Shown in pieces: positions 17,479 to 25,500 of a stretch of DNA of 64,000 bases. This DNA is from JBKBUF01 sp046290815 (lineage in GTDB: Bacteria > Bacteroidota > Bacteroidia > Cytophagales > Cytophagaceae): NCBI GenBank assembly GCA_046290815.1, contig JBKBUF010000022.1, positions 1-64,000 on the forward strand, read 5' to 3'. The position numbers and the translations under genes were made by a program. Numbering within the stretch: the stretch's first letter is position 1; each line of letters opens with the position of its first letter. Under the pieces are notes generated by a model. It was not told where the DNA came from. It did no database searches and saw only the letters and a program-made list of their open reading frames with translations.

Positions 17479-17805
17479 TTGAAAACACGGCATCTATATA
17501 TCGTTTTAGCAGGAATATTTCTGCTTAACCTGTTTTTCTCCCAGGTTGCGATACATTTATTGCATGACCATGACCATTGTGAGTATGCAATAGAAGGAAA
17601 CGATGATTTCAATGGGGATCTCCTTCCAGATGAGAAAGATTGCCCTGTCTGCAAAGCCTCATTTTCAGCGGATCTGTTTTTTGTCAGTCATTCTCCTATT
17701 GTTTTTATTGCTAAAAATTTCCATGAGGTTAATGTCAAAATTTCCGGTGAACCTGTAAATTTTACCTCTCTTCAATCTGTAAGAGGTCCCCCGTCTATTA
17801 TATAA
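17479..17805 (+). CDS. small secreted/membrane His-Cys protein of zinc locus
   Basis: 108 residues, start codon TTG (TAA at 17473-17475 in the same frame excludes an upstream start). A hydrophobic N-terminus (LYIVLAGIFLLNLFFSQVA) is followed by IHLLHDHDHCEY and DCPVCKASF: closely spaced His and Cys pairs that could bind zinc in the periplasm. The C-terminus RGPPSII resembles tails of small proteins that precede metal RND or TonB operons in Bacteroidota. First gene after the candidate Zur box and 66 bp before the TonB receptor gene, so probably the leading gene of that operon. Function (metal chaperone or sensor) is inference. Confidence 0.65.
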   Translation: MKTRHLYIVLAGIFLLNLFFSQVAIHLLHDHDHCEYAIEGNDDFNGDLLPDEKDCPVCKASFSADLFFVSHSPIVFIAKNFHEVNVKISGEPVNFTSLQSVRGPPSII

Positions 17806-17871
17806 ATACTCCTCTTAGGTGCCGGACCTGGTTTTTCCGGTTATTCCATATTTTATTTTATTAAAACTCAA

Positions 17872-20238
17872 TTGGGAAAAGTCACAGTCATTTTATTGTT
17901 CTGTGTGCTATTTATTCCTGGTTTATCATTTGCTCAAACTGACACACTTGGAAAATGTAACTATACATTTTCGGGAAAGGTGCTGGACGGGGAGACGAGA
18001 GAACCTCTTGCAGGTGCTGTGATATACCTTAAGGATATAAACAAAGCCACGCTATCTGATGTAGATGGGAATTTTATTATAAATTCTATCTGTATTGGAG
18101 AATATGTTGTCGAGTGTAAGCATATGGGATTTAAATCCATTATTACGACATTAGTTCTATTAAAGAACGCAACCCGTAATTTTGTACTACACTCCGATAC
18201 ATGCCATATGGAATCGGTAATCGTGACTGTCAAAGAAAGAAAATTTCTCCATACTCAGTCCATAACAGAATTGAAGGGGAAGGCATTGGATAGAATCCGC
18301 GGTCTTTCATTAGGAGAAGGTCTTAAAACCATTGCAGGTGTGAATGTCTTGCAAACAGGCCCTACAATATTTAAACCTGTTATACAAGGTATGTATGGAA
18401 ACCGCATTCTGATTCTGAATAACGGAGTAAGACAGGAAGGTCAGCAATGGGGATCGGAGCATGCTCCTGAAATAGATCCGTTCATAGCCTCAAGAATTAC
18501 TGTCATAAAAGGAGCAAACAGTATCAGATATGGAGCAGATGCAATAGGAGGAGTGATTCTCATAGATCCTGAAGAAATGAGGAAAGAAAGAGGAATGGAT
18601 GCTGAGGTAAACCTGATTGGGTTTAGTAATAACAGGCAAGGTGTAGGTAATGCGATTATAAATTATAAACCAGGCTGGGTAAACGGTCTTTCTTTTCGGG
18701 TACAAGGGTCTTACAGAAGAGCAGGAAACACAAAAACTCCGGATTATTATTTGAAAAATACCGGATTTGAAGAGTACAACTTTTCGTGGGGAGCTTTATA
18801 TAAAAATAATAATTTCAATGCAGAGGTTTTTTATAGTCAGTTCAACACCAGAATAGGTATTTTTGAAGGATCTCATATAGGCAACCTTACTGATCTTAAA
18901 AAAGCTATAGCAAGTGATCGTCCTTTAGTAACCTCCGGTTTTACCTACGATATTAACCGTCCTTATCAGCAAGTTGTGCATGAGTTAATTAAAGTAAAAG
19001 CAGGTTATAAATTTGTAAAGCTTGGAAAACTTGAGGCAATAATTGCCCGTCAGTTTAACGACAGAATGGAGTTTGATAAGCACAGGCCATTCAATAATGT
19101 GTTACAAAACAAGCCGCAGGTTTTATTTACTATAACAACACATACTGCTGACCTTATCTATGAGCATAATAATATTGGGGGTATATCCGGGTCCCTTGGA
19201 GTAAATTATATAAGCCAGGCAAATACTACAGGAGGTACCTCAAGGTCTTTTATTCCTAATTTCGAAAGTGATGCAGTTGGTGTTTTTTTGATTGAAAGAT
19301 GGCGGCAGGAAAGATTTGAGCTGGAAGGTGGTATACGTTATGATCATAAGCAAATGAAGGTTTACAGGTACCAGGGTAATATATTTGAATCGCCTGAGTT
19401 TAATTTCGCAAATTTTTCAGGATTGCTTGGTGGTATATATCAGATAAACGAAAATTTAACCGGTAAAATAAATTTAGGAACTGCTTTCAGACCGGTAGCA
19501 GTTAACGAATTGTTTAGTGAAGGATTGCACCATGGTGTTTCTGCCGTAGAGTATGGTAATAGAAATCTAACTTCTGAATATGCCTACAATTCTTCTTTGA
19601 CAATAAACTATAATTTCTCCAAAGCATTCGGAGAAATATCTGTTTATAATAATTACATAGACAACTTTATATACCTGGCTCCGGGTACGGTTTATGATAG
19701 CCTGAGCGGTACTTATCAGCCGGAGTATGAATTGAGGATAAGAGGAGCATTTCCGGTTTTCAGGTACAAGCAGACCAATGCTTTGTTTACCGGTCTTGAT
19801 TTGACCTTCAATGATTCTCTTTCACGAAGCCTTATTTTCAGTTCAAAACTTTCACTTCTGAGAGCATATAATCTTAAGACGAATGAACATATAGTGCTTA
19901 CTCCGCCTGCCAATTTTGAGTATGGATTTAAATATAAATTTCATTTAGTAGAAGGTATGGCCGATACCTATCTGTCGCTTAATCACCTTATAGTATTGCG
20001 AAAAAGAATGGTTCCGGAAAATCAGGATTTTGCAGCTCCACCCCCGGGGTATAACCTTTTATCTCTAGAAACCGGTTTCAGGTTTTTTATCGGTGAACAA
20101 GCATTGGATATTTCATTTTCCGTGTACAATCTGCTCAATGTTCGCTATAGGGATTATATGGACAGGTTCAGATATTTTAGTGATGCTCCGGGAAGAAATT
20201 TTGTATTGAGATTAAAAGTCCCGATTAATAGAAAATAA
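17872..20238 (+). CDS. TonB-dependent outer-membrane receptor, probably zinc
   Basis: 788 residues, start codon TTG; the frame upstream has no ATG back to a stop at 17803. Signal peptide VILLFCVLFIPGLSFAQ, then a carboxypeptidase-regulatory-like domain (about 30-110; SGKVLDGETREPLAGAVIYL), a plug (about 120-235; GEGLKTIAGVNVLQTGP, VIKGANSIRYGADAIGG) and a 22-strand barrel ending FVLRLKVPINRK. It imports a ligand across the outer membrane using TonB energy. Zinc as substrate is inferred from the Zur-like regulator, the upstream His-rich protein and the downstream G3E GTPase; sequence alone does not give specificity. Confidence 0.88.
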   Translation: MGKVTVILLFCVLFIPGLSFAQTDTLGKCNYTFSGKVLDGETREPLAGAVIYLKDINKATLSDVDGNFIINSICIGEYVVECKHMGFKSIITTLVLLKNATRNFVLHSDTCHMESVIVTVKERKFLHTQSITELKGKALDRIRGLSLGEGLKTIAGVNVLQTGPTIFKPVIQGMYGNRILILNNGVRQEGQQWGSEHAPEIDPFIASRITVIKGANSIRYGADAIGGVILIDPEEMRKERGMDAEVNLIGFSNNRQGVGNAIINYKPGWVNGLSFRVQGSYRRAGNTKTPDYYLKNTGFEEYNFSWGALYKNNNFNAEVFYSQFNTRIGIFEGSHIGNLTDLKKAIASDRPLVTSGFTYDINRPYQQVVHELIKVKAGYKFVKLGKLEAIIARQFNDRMEFDKHRPFNNVLQNKPQVLFTITTHTADLIYEHNNIGGISGSLGVNYISQANTTGGTSRSFIPNFESDAVGVFLIERWRQERFELEGGIRYDHKQMKVYRYQGNIFESPEFNFANFSGLLGGIYQINENLTGKINLGTAFRPVAVNELFSEGLHHGVSAVEYGNRNLTSEYAYNSSLTINYNFSKAFGEISVYNNYIDNFIYLAPGTVYDSLSGTYQPEYELRIRGAFPVFRYKQTNALFTGLDLTFNDSLSRSLIFSSKLSLLRAYNLKTNEHIVLTPPANFEYGFKYKFHLVEGMADTYLSLNHLIVLRKRMVPENQDFAAPPPGYNLLSLETGFRFFIGEQALDISFSVYNLLNVRYRDYMDRFRYFSDAPGRNFVLRLKVPINRK

Positions 20239-20262
20239 TGTTTAACCTTAATAAATAAAGAA

Positions 20263-20829
20263 ATGAAAAAAGTTGATCTTTTACAGTTGTTAGTTTTAGT
20301 TTGCTTAACTGTTTTTACATCTTGTAAAAAAGACAAAAAAGAGGTTCCAGCTCCCCATAATCCGAATGAAGAGGAGTTGATCACTACACTCAAATTAATT
20401 TTTACCGATGAAGAAGAAAATGAATCGGAATTTATATTTGAAGATATAGATGGTAATGGAGTTGCGGAAAGGCTGGATACAATCAGATTAAGTTCCAATA
20501 AAACGTACCATGTCGAAATTATTCTGTTGGACAAATCAAAAAATCCTGTAGATACCATATCTCATGAAATAGAAGAAGAAGGAGACCACCATCAGTTTTT
20601 CTTTACAGCAAAAGGTGTAGAAGTGACTTTTGGGTATGAAGATGAAGATGAAAATGGTGTACCGATTGGGTTGTTGACCAAATGGATAACAGGCGGTGCT
20701 ACAACAAACAAAAGCGGGAAAGTGGAAGTGGTTTTAAAACATCAGGATGATAAACCAAAGACCGGAAATGGGAACGCGGATTTAGGAGAAACTGATATTG
20801 AAGTTGATTTTCCAGTTCTTATCCAATAA
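20263..20829 (+). CDS. lipoprotein accompanying TonB receptor
   Basis: 188 residues; lipobox TVFTSCKKD (Cys about 21). The mature part is very acidic (FTDEEENESEFIFEDIDGNG; ETDIEVDFP) with beta-sheet character and His in DHHQFFF, features that could bind cations at the cell surface. Homologues beside TonB receptors are often labelled type 1 periplasmic-binding-fold proteins, a weak label. It lies 24 bp after the receptor gene, so co-transcribed; a terminator follows. A role as surface metal-capture partner of the receptor is inference. Confidence 0.7.
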   Translation: MKKVDLLQLLVLVCLTVFTSCKKDKKEVPAPHNPNEEELITTLKLIFTDEEENESEFIFEDIDGNGVAERLDTIRLSSNKTYHVEIILLDKSKNPVDTISHEIEEEGDHHQFFFTAKGVEVTFGYEDEDENGVPIGLLTKWITGGATTNKSGKVEVVLKHQDDKPKTGNGNADLGETDIEVDFPVLIQ

Positions 20830-20834
20830 TATAT

Positions 20835-20870
20835 AGGTTAAGTATGCTTTTAAATGCTTAACCTCTTTTT
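20835..20870 (+). terminator. intrinsic terminator of zinc-receptor operon
   Basis: AGGTTAAGTAT (20835-20845) pairs with ATGCTTAACCT (20854-20864) with one G-T pair and an 8-nt loop, followed by CTTTTT. It comes just after the lipoprotein stop, so the G3E gene needs its own promoter. Confidence 0.75.
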
Positions 20871-20892
20871 ATGTCATTTTTTTAAATGACAC

Positions 20893-20904
20893 AATGTTGC
20901 AATA
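20893..20904. promoter_or_regulatory. candidate Zur box upstream of G3E GTPase
   Basis: AATGTTGCAATA, 13 bp before the ATG at 20918 and the exact reverse complement of 17451-17462. Directly upstream is an 8-bp inverted repeat TGTCATTT/AAATGACA (20872-20891). Its position near the start codon fits a repressor site. Confidence 0.6.
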
Positions 20905-20917
20905 AATAATAATCAAA

Positions 20918-22102
20918 ATGAAAAAATTACCCGTAACTGTATTAAGTGGATTTTTAGGAGCCGGAAAGACTACTTTACTAAACCACATTCTTCATAATAA
21001 ACAAAACATGCGAGTGGCTGTGATTGTAAATGATATGAGTGAGGTAAATGTAGATGCCCAGATTGTAAAAAATGAAAATGTACTTTCACGTACAGAAGAA
21101 AAGCTGGTAGAGATGTCTAACGGATGTATATGCTGTACCCTTCGGGAAGACCTCTTGAAGGAGGTAGAATACCTGTCAAAGGAAAACAGGTTTGATTATC
21201 TGGTTATAGAGTCAACAGGAATATCTGAGCCAGTGCCGGTAGCTCAGACATTTACTTATGTAGATGAAAATTCCGGCATTGATTTATCAAGGTTTAGTAA
21301 ACTTGATACGATGGTAACTGTAGTAGATGCCTTTAATTTTCCAAAAGATTTCGGTACCAATGAGACCATAAAAGACAGAAACATGAATGAACAAGATCAG
21401 CAAGACGAACGATCTATAGTAAACCTGCTAACTGATCAGGTTGAATTCGCCAATGTAATAGTCATCAATAAGGCTGATTTGATTTCAAAATATCATTTGG
21501 GAGAGTTAAAGGCAATTATCCAAAAGTTGAACCCTGAGGCTAAAATTATTACTTCTTCTTTTGGGAAAGTTTACTTAAATGAAATTATGAATACTAATCT
21601 CTTCGACTTTGATAAGGCTTCTTCTGCCGCCGGTTGGGTGAAGGAGTTGGAAAATAAGCACGTTCCTGAAACAGAAGAATATGGAATTTCTTCTTTTGTA
21701 TTCCGAGAAAGAAGACCATTTCATCCAGAAAGGTTTTGGAATTATATTAATGACAATTGGCATGCAAGTATTATAAGAAGCAAAGGACTGTTCTGGTTGG
21801 CTTCTCGTCCGGATAATGCTATTTCCTGGGGACAGGCAGGCGGATCTTTAAGAGCCGAAATTGCAGGTACATGGTGGGCATCAAAAAGTAAAGATGTATG
21901 GAAAGAGTATAATGTAGACGAAGATTATATAAACTCCAGAATGGATCCTGAGTGGGGCGACAGGTTAAATGAATTAGTAATAATAGGACAGGATTTGGCC
22001 AAAAAGGACATCTATAAAGAACTTGAGGAGTGCTTATGTACTGATGATGAAGTAGCATTAATGAGAGCAGGAATCCCATTTATTGATCCATGGATAATAT
22101 AA
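20918..22102 (+). CDS. G3E GTPase, COG0523 zinc metallochaperone type
   Basis: COG0523 proteins use GTP to insert or allocate metals, typically zinc under deficiency (ZigA, YciC, ZNG1). 394 residues: Walker A GFLGAGKTT (11-19), the defining metal motif GCICC (Cys 70, 72, 73), Walker B-like YLVIESTGISEP, guanine-specificity NKAD, and a C-terminal CobW_C domain (about 265-390, FRERRPFHPERFWNYI). All key residues are intact. Own transcription unit with a Zur-like box; together with the receptor operon it forms a zinc-starvation response. A cobalamin role (CobW) is unlikely because no cobalamin genes are near. Confidence 0.9.
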   Translation: MKKLPVTVLSGFLGAGKTTLLNHILHNKQNMRVAVIVNDMSEVNVDAQIVKNENVLSRTEEKLVEMSNGCICCTLREDLLKEVEYLSKENRFDYLVIESTGISEPVPVAQTFTYVDENSGIDLSRFSKLDTMVTVVDAFNFPKDFGTNETIKDRNMNEQDQQDERSIVNLLTDQVEFANVIVINKADLISKYHLGELKAIIQKLNPEAKIITSSFGKVYLNEIMNTNLFDFDKASSAAGWVKELENKHVPETEEYGISSFVFRERRPFHPERFWNYINDNWHASIIRSKGLFWLASRPDNAISWGQAGGSLRAEIAGTWWASKSKDVWKEYNVDEDYINSRMDPEWGDRLNELVIIGQDLAKKDIYKELEECLCTDDEVALMRAGIPFIDPWII

Positions 22103-22161
22103 TCAGTTCATAAACCTTAATGACTTGAGTTGGTTATTTTCTTGTATTAACTTCCATATAT

Positions 22162-22263
22162 ATGACCAGAAATAACAGAACCGTATTTTGGCTTGTGATA
22201 GTTTTTATTCTTATTCTTTTGATAGGGTTTGGAGGGATGATAAGTGGAATATTTGAAAGATAA
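22162..22263 (+). CDS. 33-residue single-TM micropeptide
   Basis: Short ORF MTRNNRTVFWLVIVFILILL...GMISGIFER: a positively charged N-terminus, one strongly hydrophobic helix (about 8-27) and a short polar end. It begins 59 bp after the G3E GTPase stop and may share its transcript. No recognisable Shine-Dalgarno. Real coding is suggested by the clean topology only. Confidence 0.45.
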   Translation: MTRNNRTVFWLVIVFILILLIGFGGMISGIFER

Positions 22264-22535
22264 ATCAGTTTAAGCTATTGTATTTTTGATTATCCCCATT
22301 CCTGACCGGATAGGGGATTCTTTTTTCTTATCTTTTGAAAATCATTAACTTTATTGTTTTACACCCTGAAATTTAGATTTATACTTACCGTTTTTTGATA
22401 ATTAAACTTGTATTTTTCTAATAATCTGTTTAATTATTTTGCCTTAACTTTTTTAATCACTAACTTGCGGGTCTATTAAATATTAGAATAGTACTAAATA
22501 TTTTTTAACCAAATCAATCAACAAAAAACAAGAAT

Positions 22536-25500
22536 ATGAAAAAAACTTACAGTTTGCGTGTTTTGATCCTGATGTTCTTTGTGTTAACACACATTGAAAT
22601 TATGGCTCAAATCAACAGTACACCTGCTGTTGTTCCGTTCAATTCAAACCCTAATTATGGTACTAACGGAATGATGCCAACCAACCTTCCTACATCCGGA
22701 ACTTTTGGTAAATCAACAGATGCAGCTAATGCATATAATGCATGGAAATCAGAATTCAGAGAAGTATGTTCAGGTAAAGGGGCAAGAATAAAGTTTGACA
22801 ATACTTCGGAGACAGTATCTGAAGGTATTGGATATGGTATGTTATTAGCTGCGTATGCTGCTGATAAAACTTTTTTTGATGAGCTGTACACTTACTGGAA
22901 AGCCTACTTGTCCCCTAATGGATTGATGAACTGGAAAATTAATGGTTGCGGTGGAGTAATTGGTACAGGTAGTGCTACGGATGCTGATTTTGATGCTGCA
23001 TATGCATTGCTTGTGGCTGCTAACCAATGGCCAAGCGCAACAACGCCGCACAATTATACTAATGAATTCAATACTATGATTGCCAGAATCAGACAATTTG
23101 ATATGGCAAATAACGGAAGAGCCACAAATGGTGACAGCTGGTTCCAAAATGATTGTACTAACCCTGGTTATCATTCTCCAGGCTATTACCAGGCATTTGC
23201 ATCTAAAAATACTACTAACGCCACATATTGGAGCAATACTGCTTATAATTTTGCTTATGATGTTCTTTGGGCAGCCAATGCTCATTCTACGACAGGTTTG
23301 GTTTCCAACTGGAGTAATTCAACAGGTACTCCTAATCAGTGTAATTCTGCTGGTAACGGACAAATTGAGCCTATCGGATTTGGTTATGATGCTTCAAGAT
23401 ATCCTTGGAGAATTGCGCAGGACGTATTATGGTATAACTCCACAAAAGGTAGAGTATTAGCCAACAAAATTACCGAGTATATGAAAGGCAGAGGAGCTAC
23501 TAATATCGGGGGGCCTTTGAATCTTAACGGAACTAACGGGTCAGGTTATCAAAGAAATGCAACCTTTATTTCTATGCTTACATTAGCTGTTATGGCGGCG
23601 GATAACAATACTACCAACCAGAATTTCCTGAATTCAATGTATACCCAAACTGTAAATTCAATTAATGGTGATGCATATTTCGGAAAGACATTAAGAGTTA
23701 TTTCTTTATTTATGCTTACTGGTAATTTTTGGAAAATAGGAACTACCTCTAACCAGGAAATTAATGTAAGGGCAACAGGAGTAAAAGTTGGAACAGGAAG
23801 TACAACTGCAACTAATCTTCAGGTTGACCACAATTCAACTTTTGATTTTCAAAATACACAAACAACTGCCGGAAACCCTGAAGGTAAGACTATAACTTTC
23901 ACAATAGAAAACCTAGGTTTTCAAAACCTAAATCTTACCGGAAATCCTAACCGAGTTACGGTATCAGGACCGGATGCAGCCATGTTTACTATTGTACAAC
24001 CATCTTTATCCACTTTAAGCTTAAACCAGACTACAACTTTTACGGTTCAATTCAGGCCAACTTCTACAGGAGTTAAAACAGCTGCTCTTTCTATTGCTTC
24101 AAATGACGCAGATGAAAATCCTTATATAATTAATCTTACAGGCTTAGGTACACTAAACCAGGCAAACTCAAATTTGCAGATCACTTTATATAATGATACA
24201 CCTATTGCATGCGGAGGTACTTTAGCTTTTGGAAATGCGACAACAGGTGCTTTTGCAACAAGGGTACTTAAAATTAAAAATACAGGAGACGGTGCATTGA
24301 ACCTTACAAGCTATACTTACAGCAGTGCAAGATTTTCTACCGTTGGGACAGCCCCTACTACAGTTCCGGTAGGAGGTACTGCATTACTAACAGTACAATT
24401 TAATCCAAATGCTGCATCATCATTTTCCGGAACATTGACAATTGCAAACAATGACCCTGTTAAACCTTCTTGCGTTATCAATCTAACAGGTACTGGTGTC
24501 GCATGTACAAGTTCAGGAGATATCCTTCAGGATTTTGATAATAACAATAACCTTGTTCAGAGAACAGGTAGCGTGAATACAACTTTCACACCAAATGAAC
24601 CGAACCCTTATATCAATAACGGCAACTCAAGTGGTCACGTTGGTAAGTTAGTTATACCAGCCGGTGCAGGCGCATATTCAAAAGGACTTGTATTCACTCC
24701 TTGCAATACCTCAGGTCAGGTAATAAACTATACCGGAAGAAAGACTCTAACAATGTTGTTTTATTCTACAGCTCCCGGAATTCCTATTGTTGTTAATTTG
24801 AAGGACAATACCGGATTTTCCGGTTCTTATGCTTCAATAGCAGCAGGTAACTTCGCTACTACTAAAACTAACGAATGGGAAAAAATTGTTATGGATTTCG
24901 GTACAGCATCCGGTGCTGTTTGGAATCCTTTGACTGATGCAGAAGCTAATACTACCAGCTTTATTGAGATGTTTATTAATAATACATCAGCAAATGGAGC
25001 AACACCTCTTACATATTTCTTTGATGAAATAAGATTTGAGCCAAATCCTTGTATTGCCGGAATTCCTGCCACCAAAATCCTTAATGATTTTGACAACAAC
25101 CAATATGTTTCTTTAGCATATACTAATACGACAAGTAATTTTGCTATTGTAGCTAATCCTAGCAAAACAGGAATTAACCTTAGTAATAATGTAGGAAGAC
25201 ATAATAGAACTGCTACAGGTACCGACTATGACAATGGTTTGAGATGGTCAGGATGTAATGGTAAAATTGATCTTACCATCAATGATGGTATTGTAAGCTT
25301 CATGATCTATAGCCCTGTTGCTGGTGTACCTATTATCGCAAACATAATGAAGCCAGATGGTCCGGATGCCAACACCGATCCGGATGAAGCCGGAAGTGCA
25401 CAGGCAGTGGCCACTTTGCCTAATACATGGCATAAGGTATACTTTGATTTCAGTGCTTACAAAAATGCTACAGATATCATTTCTATTGATATATTAATAG

